From positions 15,501,501 through 15,565,500 of the forward strand of contig JAPQWV010000017.1 in the NCBI GenBank assembly GCA_027422505.1: 64,000 nt of DNA, in the 5' to 3' direction. A program made the translations under genes and the position numbers. The notes beneath the pieces were generated by a model that saw nothing but the letters and a program-made list of their open reading frames with translations, made no database searches and was not told the DNA's origin. Within the stretch, counting starts at the first letter, position 1; every line of letters begins with the position of its first letter. The stretch comes from Craterostigma plantagineum. Taxonomy: Eukaryota > Streptophyta > Magnoliopsida > Lamiales > Linderniaceae. Positions 41,068 through 52,068 of the stretch are shown here, one piece after another.

Positions 41068-41830
41068 TGTTACCCACGGGATTTTTAGCGAACGGTAAAA
41101 TAGCGTTAACGGTAAAATAACCCGCGAGTAAGGCGCGAAGAGACACCTCGAGGGGGTGGGAAGCGACTCGAGATGGAAAACAGCCTGCTCGAGGAGGTCG
41201 AGTCCGAAGGAGGAATAAGAAGAAGGGATAGGAAGTCGGGTCGGGACGAAGTGCCCGAGAAGATCAGGAAAGAGAAAGCGCTCGAAGATGAGCTGCCTGA
41301 GAAGGGAAAGGCCGAGGAACCGAGGCCAGGTCGGGCGGGCGAGACCCCTTGAGTAAGTCAAGAGACCGAGCAGGAGGAACAGCCCGACTAGATGATGCCG
41401 CCCGATGGAGACGAGGTCGTGAAAGAAACTGGAAGGAAGAGGGGGAAATGAGAACGTGGGATCGTGGGGACAGTCACGTTCTCTCCGTGAGGTCCGCGCG
41501 AGACATGGGCCAGGGTGAAGGACTGGGTCAAGGCAGGATGAAGTGAGGTTAGTATAAATAGCGACAGTTAATCCATTTTCCAGGTACGCTTTCAAAAGGC
41601 CAAAACCGATTTACGAGCCAACACACCTGTTTTTCACCCATTTTCTGACTTAAGCATCGGAGCGGATACGCCGGCACCCACTCCGGCTCCCTTCTGACGT
41701 TTTTCTGAGTTTTTGGTGCTAGGCTTGACGGGGATAGCTAACGGAGAACGAGGAACTCGAAGGAAGCTACGAGGGAAGAACAACCGCTTTAATCGTCGTT
41801 TCAAAAGGTCGTTTTACGCGGTCCACATCA
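41068..41830 (+). repeat. Tat element 3' LTR
   Basis: Starts TGTTACCCACGGGATTTT right after the purine-rich TTTTAGGGGCGGACTAT and ends GCGGTCCACATCA. TATA box TATAAATA at 41,553-41,560. It includes a ~39-bp segment (CCAAAACCGATTTACG...) absent from the 5' LTR. TATTT follows. Confidence 0.92.
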
Positions 41831-41835
41831 TATTT

Positions 41836-42409
41836 GTTGTTTGACAAATTTTCACTTTTTTGTTCCCAGTATACTTGACACAATACTTGTAGTGCCGTTG
41901 ATTAGAAACTAATAATGTAATAGTATTTAATGACAACTGAGCAACTCGGATTTGGAACCTTTTTTTGTTCTTGACGGCACCGCACAGCTTCCTTAGTTGC
42001 TGTGTATTCCTTATATGATTAATTCGGGAGAATGGCACGAGTAGTTTATTTTTATAAGACTGTTATAATATTAGATAATTGAAACATTTTGAAAAGATTG
42101 AGACGAGTGAATATAAGACGTGTTCGAATTCTGTATACTCGTAGTTCTAAGCACACTTCATGTATGTGGCTACATAATTATGTAATACTAACTTATAAGT
42201 TATTTTTTATAGGCAAAATTGTAACATTGAGTTTAATTTTATAGTATTTTCAAGTATCTAAAGTGAAAATTGATGTTAGGGAATATAATTGGAATAATTT
42301 TAAATTAAGGGTAAAATCGTAATTCTTGGAATAATTTTAAATTAGGGGTAAAAATCGTAATTAATTGACAAAATAATTAATGGGAGAACAGTTACTCTAG
42401 TCTAAGGTG
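41836..42409. other. AT-rich flank, probably original downstream sequence of the PDI-like gene
   Basis: Because the Tat element is an insertion with a matching TSD, this stretch was contiguous with 29,788 before the insertion, so it would be the 3' flank of the PDI-like gene. No gene was seen. Around 42,296-42,360 the phrase GGAATAATTTTAAATTA.GGGTAAAA is duplicated. Confidence 0.5.
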
Positions 42410-42560
42410 GTCTGCATTAATAAAATATATAAACAGATATTACAACACAAATTTGCATATATTAGTACCAGACATGCCCGCTTAATCGAAACCGTCAGTT
42501 TCGACCGGCTAACTGCCGGTTACGGTTACAATAATTATCGGCCGGTTCCGGGGCGGTTTG
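42410..42560. mobile_element. Terminal piece of a hAT-like element (inverted part)
   Basis: GC-rich phrases TTCGACCGGCTAACTGCCGG, TATCGGCCGGTTCCGG and the end GGGCGGTTTG, exactly where Tekay gag resumes at 42,561. The end matches that of the second piece at 46,032 (CCGGCGGTTTG), also at a gag boundary, as expected for the two inverted ends of one element. No transposase. The hAT call rests only on the CCGG-rich subterminal composition and is tentative; TSD sequences do not match clearly. Confidence 0.45.
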
Positions 42561-43084
42561 GAGTTCTTCCAGATGTATTCGGCAACAGTTATTGCTCCCT
42601 ACCTGAGGTTAATGAACTCGTTCATAAGTTGAGCTCAAACTGGAGCAATGAGGTATTTGCACCTGAACAGCTCCTTAAAACGTTCCCAGCTCATAGTTGC
42701 GAGGTTCTCTATTACCATAATAGTGTCCCACCAGTGCCCCGCGCTTCCCCTTAGCAGAAATGCGACACAGATGGCTTTCTCCGCTTCTGGGACTCGACTA
42801 TACAGGAACATGCTTTCAAGTGTTCTTGGCCAGTCCTCAGTTGAAGTCGGGTCAGTTGCATCTTCAAAAGTTGGCGGTTCAGCCTACGGAACCTTTCCCT
42901 CACTATTTCGATTCTTTCAGCCAGGGAAGGTCCATTGTTCGTGTTGCGCTGTTGAATTAATGCCTGAATCTGAGCAGATTGCTGGCGGACTAATTCCGTG
43001 AGTTGGAGGATGGTTGAATCTCGACTATTGGTAGGGCTGCATCCTGATCGGCACTCCCACTCCCTCACCTCTAGTTCTTACCAT
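42561..43084 (-). pseudogene. Tekay-3 gag, N-terminal half (inverted)
   Basis: Minus strand from ATG 43,084 (MVRTRGEGVGVP): stop, SRDSTILQLTELVRQQSAQI, SLAERIEIVRERFRRLN, then in other frames a DWPRTLESMF-like block, HWWDTIMVIENL, SWERFKELFRCKYL, and finally GAITVAEYIWKN at the hAT-like junction. The next gag residues (QLSRFAIHMVSTDALK) appear on the opposite strand at 46,033. Stops and frameshifts are numerous. Confidence 0.8.
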
Positions 43085-43226
43085 TGTTTTCGTTCTACCC
43101 TGATAGTCCCTATGGCCTATAAATTTATGCTACACAGAATTCACGATATCATAAAACTTATGGGCAAGGCTGCTTCCACGCTTTTGAGTGTGTGTACATG
43201 GACAGTCTACGGAACCTGCAACCGAA

Positions 43227-43238
43227 GCTCTGATACCA
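43227..43238 (-). promoter_or_regulatory. Tekay-3 primer-binding site
   Basis: Minus-strand TGGTATCAGAGC, initiator-Met tRNA complement, between the LTR end and gag. Confidence 0.88.
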
Positions 43239-43240
43239 CC

Positions 43241-45480
43241 CTATGGGGCCCGCCATCTATTACCCTTTACTTATGTGACTAATGAAGTTGTAACTTGGAA
43301 GACGTACGAAAATGCGTAAGAAATTTTTCCTTTTCTATAAAGGAGTTCATTCTATACATGATAAAAAAATATTTCAAATCCTAGTTACATGGGAAGTGTA
43401 TAAATGCACAGCAAAAGAAAACTCGCTCGCCCGGCCTCACAGGTCGTCATCCATGTACACACCACACCCAAAAGTCACTGGAAGCTTCAAATGGGGGCCT
43501 TGCCATCTAAGCGATCACGTACTGTGGTCGCGTGCACCTAGAACAGTAAGCGGAAGTAGTGTCAACCACCCTCAAACCCCCCCGCAAAGGCATCCGCGCC
43601 AATGCATTTTAAATCTCAAAGATCAGACTCAATCTCATATCTCTCAGGGCCCTCGGCTAACTTACTATGCACCGTAAAGAGCTCTAATCCAATGAGGATA
43701 CATATGGCAGCGACCCACGCCGGGCGTCCTACCCTAGGATGCACAACGTTCCCCTAGGTCGTCGTTTCCCAGGTCGTCCCCTCTGCCAGGCGGACGCTCA
43801 CGCTGGTAGCCCATGCCGAGGTTGCCTACACCAGGGTTCCACCCTGTGTCGCTTATTCCCTCAGGTCGCACACTCCAGGTCGCCCCCTACCGCCAACAGG
43901 GCATCAACACAAATATAAAAATCCGTATAACCGATGACGCATCAACGCCGTCAACGATGCCATAGAAGTAGCCCTTGACTCAACTGTGAGCTGACTCCAA
44001 TTGCCCATATTGGCAATCATTATTTGCTTTCAAGCGATATTTTATGCACGCTCAACTCGATAACACTCGAGTGTTTCGTGCATGCTCATGAATATGCAAC
44101 ATGAACTAATGCCAGAAATACTTACCATGTAAAAAACATTTCAATTAATTCACGTAAGCATGTACAACACTGAATAGTCACATAATTTTAAGCACGTACA
44201 ACAAATTATGTGTTGTACTTGAATTTTCACTTACCTGTCGTCCGTAGATCACTCGCTACTGGTCCGGCGAAATTCCTAATTCTCGACCTTAGCACAAAAT
44301 TTATTATGTCACTACATTATCTAAATTACGTGACTAATTAAGTTCTCGAATTTCCTAAGTGTTGAAATATTAGATATCCACTTGTATTAAACAGGTCCTA
44401 CTTAAAGTAGTTTGCTAAGTCAAGTCGACCCGTGAACTATAAATAACAATTTGTAAAGTCACTTTGCGAACTTATATAGTTCGTAAAGTTTGTGATAGTT
44501 CGTGAACCAGCTAGACCTCCCAATTCACGAAGTATATCTTGCACCCCATGGTTCGTGAACTCACCTACATCTCCAAAACTCGTGAAGTCACTATTCATGA
44601 AGTTCTTCATGCTCTAATAATTCGTGGAATGCCCTATGGACACACTTCGCGAACCCTAGTTATCCCTCTCTTAATTCGCAAAGATTCAACACTTCACACC
44701 CACATATGCTTCGCAAACTTTCATAGTACGCGAAGTCTATTTCACGTGTCCATGGTTCGCTAAGTTCACTCATTTCTCCTAATTAGCTAAGTTCATCCTA
44801 ATTCGCGAAGTGTATTACTCAACCTATGGTTCGCGAAGTCAAGCCCTTCATGAGTCGCGAAGTTCCTTGCACATCAAACATAATTCGCAACTTGCTCTCT
44901 TCACGAACTACCTAAAGCTTGTGAAACTTACACTTCACGACCTCAATCATACCAAAAACACTTTTTGACCCGCGAGACTTCCAAATTTTCGATCAAAATA
45001 TACCTTTTTCTCAAGAACACGATGAATGTTATATGAACTTCAAGACCCTCAAAAGCGAAATCAGTTTAAAATTCGAGCTTGTGCAGATTTGTAGTGTGCT
45101 AATATCCTAAGCATGTTAAATTAGAACTTAGAACCAAAAATCATGGTAAAAATTTCATACCTTCTCAAAAGCTCAAAATCGACTCTCCTCCTTCTCTCTA
45201 CTTCACGTTTCTAGTGGTGAGAATTGAATTATTGTTCTTTCCTTTTTTTCACATACCTTAGGTTTATTAATAAAGAAATGATTTTCAGGTTAAAGCTTAT
45301 CCAAAGCCACATAATATTTATTATACTATTATTACTTCAAGTTTCCTTTATTCTAAATTTTCGAGAATTCCTTGTAAGTTAGATGTCACATAAACACATG
45401 TTTAATACACAAAAATTCATACAATCACATAAGCATACAACATGTGTGCAAATTTATTGGCCAGCTTACGGGGTATTACA
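43241..45480 (-). repeat. Tekay-3 LTR (about 2.24 kb)
   Basis: Its minus-strand start is TGTAATACCCCGTAAGCTGG at 45,480, like the Tekay-1 LTR start (TGTAATACCC...GCAGGCCAATAAAT). It ends at about 43,241 next to the PBS. Between 44,400 and 44,990 the word TTCGCGAA and close variants (TTCGTGAA, TTCGCAAA, TTCACGAA) recurs more than twenty times. No ORF of note. Confidence 0.75.
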
Positions 45481-46032
45481 GTAGGTTCCTTCGGCTCGTT
45501 CAATTTCGGGATGGCCCGACACGGTCCGTAAAAGATCGGGCGGCTCACTAAATCCGGGTCCGGTGGGCCGGCCCGCCCATATTTCAGCTATATAAAATGT
45601 CACAAAAAATCGTTAGATAAAAATAGTATACTAGTAAGTAAGGTACCAAATTTGGGATTATCGTGACGACGCGAGCCGAGGGCAAGCCGCGAGCGAGAGG
45701 CGAGGGCCAGCCGGCGAGGGCGAGTGCGAGTTGAGGGCGCGTCGAGGTAAAGTGAGGCGAGACGAGGCCCGATGGTAGTATTTTAATTAGTGTATTTTGA
45801 ATTTACGGAGTAGTAGAGAGATTAAGACTTGGTTGATGAATAGAAGATTTGATTGAGCGTAATTGAGAAAGATTAGTTGTGATTTTTTTTTATTTGGGGG
45901 TGGGGGCACATTTATAGTTTTCCAAAAACTGACCGTTGTAATAATGGCCAAGTGACTTAATTTTTTATTTTCTATAATAACGGCCAAGTGACTTAAATTG
46001 TAAAGTTTTTAACTGCTATAACCGGCGGTTTG
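45481..46032. mobile_element. hAT-like element, remaining part
   Basis: Starts right at the Tekay-3 LTR terminus. Contains GGCCGGCCCGCCC and GGGTCCGGTGGGCC words, a CGAG/GAGGCGAG-rich stretch (45,655-45,780), and ends CTATAACCGGCGGTTTG at 46,032, where gag begins. With 42,410-42,560 it brackets the split gag. There is no transposase domain. Confidence 0.45.
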
Positions 46033-46520
46033 AGATGAGCAACTATCGCGGTTCGCAATCCACATGGTGAGCACGGATGCTCTAAAAATTGCACGCTTCC
46101 TTGAAGGCCTGAAGCCGGAGTTGTATCGAGATGTAAGTATGGCTGGACTTTAAGGAGCTACCTATGCACAAGTGGCGAAAAGAGCATTAGTGGCTGAGCA
46201 CGCCGAGGCCCGAATTGTTCGTGCAGAGGAAGCGAGCGGAAGTTTGCACAACGGCCACAATGGAGCGGAGGCAATCCTAAACGCTAGTTTGTTTCCAAAG
46301 TCGAAAAGCCGAGTTTTCAGAATAGGCCTCCACAACATCCACAGAGAACACCGAACCGACCACCAAACCCAAATCAAGGGGGATTCTCAGCGCCAATCCC
46401 GAATTGCCCGAGGTGCGGGAAACGACACCCCGACAACTGCTACGCGCAGACCAACAATGGTTTTAAATATGGTAGTCCAGGACACTTCGCGAGGCAGTGC
46501 TCAGGAAACTTATCTAAGTC
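46033..46520 (+). pseudogene. Tekay-3 gag, C-terminal half
   Basis: Plus strand: QLSRFAIHMVSTDALKIARF, LEGLKPELYRDVSMAG, stop, GATYAQVAKRALVAEHAEAR. After a frameshift: PSFQNRPPQHPQRTPNRPP and the nucleocapsid CPRCGKRHPDNCYAQ with KYGSPGHFARQC, where the first Cys of the second knuckle is Tyr. It continues exactly where the inverted N-terminal half ends at 42,561. Confidence 0.8.
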
Positions 46521-47382
46521 CCTTATCGCCCGAAACTTCATGTGCTCTTCCTCAATCGACCGAGAGCTTCAGTTCTTCAAACATTCATCTACCCGAAACT
46601 TCACTCATACCATTATTCTACCCAGAATTCATGGGTTTCTAACATTCTTCCTATCCTAAGATCGTTAGTTCTTCACAAGGTTTGAGACTATGAATCCTAA
46701 AACATGTTATACTACCTAAACGAATTCCTTTCTTACAAGATCCTAGCTCAAGCAGTCCTAGTTTACATGAATCTGAAGTTACACTTCAACTTAGGTTTTC
46801 TGTCGTCTGTGGTACATGGGAATCTTACATCGATTTATGCGAGTACAATTAATTAACCCTAACTACGAAAGTTACAAAAGTTGTAAGTGATATTTTCCTT
46901 ACCAAAAATTCGAAAGCTAGACTTTTGTAATTCTTAGTTGTCAAGCTTTTCCCCGACTTCTCTTTTTCTTTGGGTTTATGAGGGTTTTCTTTGATTTTTT
47001 GTTTCTTGCAAAACGTTTTCCCTTTTTATCATCAACGCTTTTGATAAGTATTGGAACTTAGGCAATGGGTAATTGATGGGACTAGTAGGTGACTAAGCCT
47101 ACACCATACCCCTATCCCTTATTTTAAGGAATTCTTAAGTGACCCTTAGTTACTGAAAAGTTAGTGCCGCATGATTGGTGATTGGCCTAAATTATTTACA
47201 TGTATCGTCCGATTCTACTTTGGGTCTCAATTCTCGGCGAAACTTAGAAATTTTAGGTTGAAATCGACCGAAACTACCTCCTCATGATTTATCCAAATTT
47301 TTATACTTGCAATCAACTGATTCTTCCTTGATGCCTACCGTCGCCCGATTCCACCTCACTTTCTCGGCGAAAGTTAGATTCA

Positions 47383-47442
<60 letters not shown>

Positions 47443-48900
47443 TTGTATCGGCCGAAACTACCTTTTTAAAGTGTCTAAATTTCTATATCACAATCGCCCA
47501 TATCTAACTTCATTTTAGCTCGGCAATTTTAGTATTTATATACATGGAATCGATCGATTGTTGGATTTTAATTCCAATCGACCGAACTAGTCCACACCAC
47601 ATATAAATATTAGATAATTTCTTCTAAGTCCTAATATCACCACATGATGCATATATCACGTAGCACACATATCAGATTATAAACCCATATTATGTAGTCT
47701 TATAAACACATACCATGCGTTCACCTCAACACATAAGTCACTCAAAGCAATGAGAACATGAAAGCCTAGTACCACCCAACGAGCTCAAAATAATTATGTG
47801 TCTAATAAAATATTCACCCAAAATTTCAAATTTCCTTATTTAATTAATCCCACGAGGTTTCTAAATCAGACTTAGGGTGTAGGGTTTAGGGTTTCGAAGG
47901 TAAAAGGAAATAAGATCCAGATATTGGCCTTCTCCTGTCCAAGGACTCATCTTGGTTGTCCTTCTTTGTCCACCGGTTAACGATGGTGACTATGATATCT
48001 TGGCACGGTGCATAAATACATCTTTTCTTTTCTTATACCACCTCTTGATCTATGACCACTGAAAAGGAAATTTCTATCGACGGCTGAGTCATAGTTTATC
48101 CTATCTAAATAACTAAATTTCAACATGGGAAAGGAGATCTACGAAGAATTTTTAACTTACTCCCTCCCTTAAAAGATCCGTCTAATCTCCATTTCTTGGG
48201 AATTGAGAAAGAATGCTCATGTAGTGACAGAAAAGAAAATGTTCTATCTGAAGTGAAAAGAAAGGAAGCAAAATTATAACGATTAATATAAGATCTTTCT
48301 TGGCGTCTCGGATTCAAATGTTTGCCTTCCTGATAGTGTAGGCATGAAGACCGCTCAAGTTAGTCGAATCCGTATCGTCTCGAGGAGCTAACGAGAATAG
48401 CTACAATTCTAACTCAGGCAAAGGTTAAAAAATCATTAGCGTTCATTACGCTTCCGTTGTGCCTCTTGATATTGAACAGGTATGTCTCTCAGGATGAGCA
48501 AAAGGATTGGGGCATAGGGTTATACCCCAGGTATTATTGGATCTTACGTTTCTTCCGAGGTTAGATACGGGAGCAATACGGGATTATTTTTGTAATGCTT
48601 GAAATTAATGAAGGTCATTTTCGAACGAAAAGCAATTTTTGGGAGTGAGCTGAAAGTATTAATTTGGGTCGAGAGTGAATAAAATATTTTGGGCCGAAAT
48701 GATTAGAAAGCCCAAAACAATAAAATAGACCAAATAATATTCAAGCTCAAATAAGTAAATAGGCCCAACTCTATAATAAATAATAAACACTAGATAATGA
48801 ATTGATGTGGCCCAAGTTAAATAATAAAAGGCCCAATGAATTAGATAAGTGTGGAGGTTGCTTGAATCATGGGAAAATCCACGTTAGAACCATGCCACCC
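46521..48900. other. AT-rich region resembling antisense Tekay LTR; (TA)n microsatellite
   Basis: No coding domain was recognised. Between 47,170 and 47,590 about ten motifs of the type ATCGNCCGATTC / CTCGGCGAAA / AATCGACCGAA occur, the same motif family as in the Tekay-1 LTR at 16,260-16,780, so this may be a diverged LTR. A (TA)n run occupies about 47,384-47,439. ACTCCCTCCCTTAAAAGATC at about 48,155 resembles a Stowaway-type MITE end, but no partner end was found. Confidence 0.4.
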
Positions 48901-49071
48901 TTACCCCTAATCTATAAAAAAAAATAATCATTATGTTGGGCATAGAAGAAAACGTGATATAGTTGCAAAAACAAAGTAAAATCCTCACTTTTCAAATCAT
49001 CAAAACCTTGTTTGTGTATAGTATGCCAATCGAAGATGCGTGCAAAGATGGTAATGAGAGAAATCTTCAGA

Positions 49072-49259
49072 ATTAAGCACGGCGATATCATACAAAAGAC
49101 TCTCGTTTCACGAGGGGAACGGAAATGTATCCGTCTTCTCGCTGCTCGGTGAGGACCAAGACGAACCAATTGCGGGAATGCCCGTCGACGAGCTCATCGA
49201 GAAGGCCCCATTGGCTGTACCGGAGTTTTTCATTTGCGTAGTTGGATTGTTCTGTTTAT
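49072..49259 (+). pseudogene. Possible exon-like fragment, unrecognised
   Basis: One plus-strand frame without stops reads SSELSTAISYKRLSFHEGNG, NVSVFSLLGEDQDEPIAGMP and VDELIEKAPLAVPEFFICVV, ending in TGA near 49,259. The composition is protein-like and unlike any transposon domain here. TTCTTCAG at its left edge could be a splice acceptor. It may be a captured host exon. I do not recognise the family. Confidence 0.25.
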
Positions 49260-49424
49260 GTTGATTTTATGGTGGATTATGTTTTTTAATATATATCAAT
49301 GGCCTTTTAATTTTATTCTATCGTCCTGTTTCATTTATTTTTATCTTTATTAACCACTTAATATAATCACCAATTAGAACAAAATATATGAACTAAAAAT
49401 TTAAAAAAAAAGAAAAAAAAACAG

Positions 49425-49590
49425 ATTGATCGTAGCGACTACAATTGTAGTCTGTAATGTAGTCGGCAACATAATTTGCGACTACAAAACTGTAATCACC
49501 GGGTAGTCGCTAATTTCGACTAACTGCCGACTGCGTAAATTGAGTAACAAGCCAAATAGACTGTAGTCGCAGATGTAGTCGCTATTGATT
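49425..49590. repeat. Cluster of GTAGTCGC words in both orientations
   Basis: Within about 165 bp the word GTAGTCG or GCGACTAC-like variants occurs about eight times in both orientations (GTAGCGACTACAATTGTAGTC, TAGTCGGCAAC, GCGACTAC, GTAGTCGCTAAT, GTAGTCGCAG, GTAGTCGCTATT). Dense short subterminal words of this kind occur near the ends of DNA transposons such as CACTA. No terminus or TSD was seen. Confidence 0.4.
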
Positions 49591-49913
49591 ATTAGTACAA
49601 ACATTTAAGATAGAGATTTTAGACAAAATGCTTGAGATTTTAGGCAAGAAATATGAATTATAATACGTGAAAAGCAAAAGAAAAAAAGGAAGCAAATAAA
49701 ACCAAAGAAGAAAGGGGTTCGAACGATTAAGGCAAGAAGAAAAATTCAAAGGAGGTGAGAAAATCTACTTTAAGCCTACGTGTTTAAACCTTTATATAAT
49801 TTGGTGGATTAAGTTAACATTAGAGCATATTAGGAAGTCGAACAACGAAGGAGAAGCAAAGAAGGGTTAGGGCAAGTTCGATCCATATTTCCAACCTAGA
49901 AATAAATTCAAAC

Positions 49914-51914
49914 GAGCTTAAGGAGTTGAAGCATCATAGGTGGCATAGCAAACAAAGAGCAATTGGGTTTCGACTAGCTCGACATCACTAATAACCGTCT
50001 AATTTAGCTTGGAGGATAGGTAGGTGGTTTTAACCCTACAAACCCTTTTTAAACCGTGTATATTCCTCAAAAATATTAGAATTCAATTTGAAGGCCATTC
50101 GAATACAAAGTTTCGGGTTTTATACTTTTTATGAATTTTGTGATACGCTATTATGTGATTTCGAAATCAATATATGAGTTCTATTAATTGCTCATGTGTT
50201 TATGTGAATCTGGAATCGTGTGAAATTTTGGAAAGGTTAGAGTTTTACCACTTCGCGAATTAGGAGGTTGACGAATCGAGCGATTTTTATTTCACCAAGT
50301 CTACTTCGCGAATTGTGAGAGAGAAAATGAAGTTCGCGGGCCGTTTCTTATTTCGCGAATTGGGTAAAATGATTTTGAAATGAATAGAGAGCCGAATTGA
50401 TTCGGGTCGCGAAGTTTTGTCGCGGGCCCAAAAAGGATTTTCGATGTGTGAGTAAAATAAGTTTGCGCGGGCTAGAGTTCGGATTTCGCGGGCTGACGCA
50501 GTTCGCGAATTGTGAGAGAAGTCGCGGGCCGACTTTAAGTTCTCGCGGGCCGACTCATTTCCCGGGGTGATTCCTGTGAGTGGCGTCGGGCTTTGCGCGG
50601 GCTTAAACCAGGTTTCGCGGGCCTGATCAAACGATTCGCGAACTCGGTGAAGGTTTCGCGAATTCGGGGCGTTGACTCGATGCTTTACGGGTTGACCAAT
50701 TCAAAGTAAGCGATTCACGAAGCGCAGCGAGTGATTTCGCGAAGTCGGGCGTTGACTCGAACGTTTTATGGGTTGACCAACTTTTAAAATGTGGGATCGG
50801 GTAAATCTTGGTTTGGGCTTTGACCAGAGTTGACCAGCGGATTTAATTTTGTGCTTTTGCCCTACTTCAGGCCCAATACATTTAAATAAAATTATTTTAA
50901 GCCCAAATCAATTTTAAAATAAAATATTTTCGTACTATGACTTTAATTTTCGGGTCAATCCATATTTTAAATTATAAAAATTAATATTGGATTTTCAAAC
51001 ATCCGGCCTAGTTCGGTAGTTATACCCGTTAGGTGATTTCATTTCGTAAGACACGTTGCGTGCTATTTGGGATATGTGCATTGCACTACATGTCATGTGA
51101 GAGATTGTTGTGTCGTATTTAAACGGTGACACCTTACGGTGTCGGATGAGTGGGGTAGAGTAACCTATTTTGGTCGTCAGGTCTAGACTCGATTGGGCAC
51201 CTGGTGGGAGATAGGGTTTGGGACACCTATCTACTCGGGATTGAGCCACCCGAGGTGTATACCACCAGATATATATTTGGCTCAGGGACGGTAGACAGGT
51301 GTGAGATTCCTGTCTACCCGAGTTAGTGGTGCACTACTCGGGGAAAAACCGTCGAGTTGAGATTGTGTGTGGAAGGAGCGACCCGGCGCGGCCGGCTTGG
51401 GCTGCATGGTTTCCGGCGTACTTTGCCATTGCGTGCGTGGGTGCCGAGTCTAGCCTAGGCCCTATTATCTATGAGATGTGTTGTAGAAACTAGCGTGCAT
51501 TATCATGTTGTGAGGATTGGGACTGGGAAGAGTGCACGCATGCATCGCATATTTTTACCACCACCTACTGGGCAATTTTGCTCAGGGTTTTATTTTTATA
51601 GGTGAGATCGAGCCCGACACCGATGGGTGTCAGGGTTAGCTGTAGGCTGGCTGGCGGCGGTGACTCCACGGCCTTTGAGGGCAGCGCAGTACATGGGATG
51701 GGACGCGACCTGTGGAGCGGCGTAGTATAGTGTAGTGGGGTTAGATTTTTGGGGCTTCGCCCCGGTGTAATATAATAACGCTTTTTGTGTAAAACCCGAC
51801 TCTTAGTTATTTATGTAAATTATTTTCCTTAAACGTTTTTGATAAATCGGGTCCTCCGCGACTTCTATTGTGGAAATCCGCCATATTAAGTAATTATTAA
51901 GTAGGGTTGCCACA
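49914..51914 (+). repeat. Tekay-2 5' LTR (aligned part)
   Basis: About 2 kb matching 53,395-55,299. Between 50,251 and 50,745 about 17 copies of TTCGCGAA/TTTCGCGGG-type words occur. Later blocks (CACCTACTGGGCAA, GACCTGTGGAGCGGCGTAG, CGACTTCTATTGTGGAAATC) are shared with the LTR piece at 25,069-25,950. Ends GTAGGGTTGCCACA. Confidence 0.75.
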
Positions 51915-51916
51915 GG

Positions 51917-51928
51917 TGGTATCAGAGC
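51917..51928 (+). promoter_or_regulatory. Tekay-2 primer-binding site
   Basis: TGGTATCAGAGC two bases after the 5' LTR terminus (initiator Met tRNA). Confidence 0.9.
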
Positions 51929-52068
51929 TTAGGCTTTAGATTCTGAAGATTGTCCCTGTACTGCCGCTCAAAAGCCGGGAGAACCAGCATTGTTTGTAAG
52001 TATTACGTGTTTTGATGTGGCTATTTGATCTAATATGTGTTTGTTTACGTGTAGTAGCTAGCATTAAG

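Larger units (their letters stand above)
29789..41830 (+). mobile_element. Tat-lineage Ty3/Gypsy retrotransposon, full length (12.0 kb)
   Basis: Complete structure: LTRs at 29,789-30,520 and 41,068-41,830, perfect 5-bp TSD TATTT (29,784-29,788 and 41,831-41,835), PBS TGGCGCCGTCTGTGGGA, gag, protease, RT/RNase H, a second (archaeal-type) RNase H, integrase, a 10-unit 3' tandem array, antisense ORFs, and a polypurine tract AGGGGCGG before the 3' LTR. The second RNase H and the 3' array with extra ORFs are marks of the Tat lineage. By eye the LTRs differ by about 20 substitutions plus a ~39-bp indel, so the insertion is moderately recent. Frameshifts and stops make it non-autonomous. It landed right after the PDI-like gene. 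Confidence 0.92.

Noticed and set aside
47307..47507. ORF with an Ile-Tyr repeat
   Set aside because: It is the translation of a (TA)n microsatellite.
48120..48317. 65-codon minus-strand ORF as an organellar DNA insertion
   Set aside because: No organellar gene could be recognised with confidence. A Stowaway-like end is a competing explanation, and neither could be supported.
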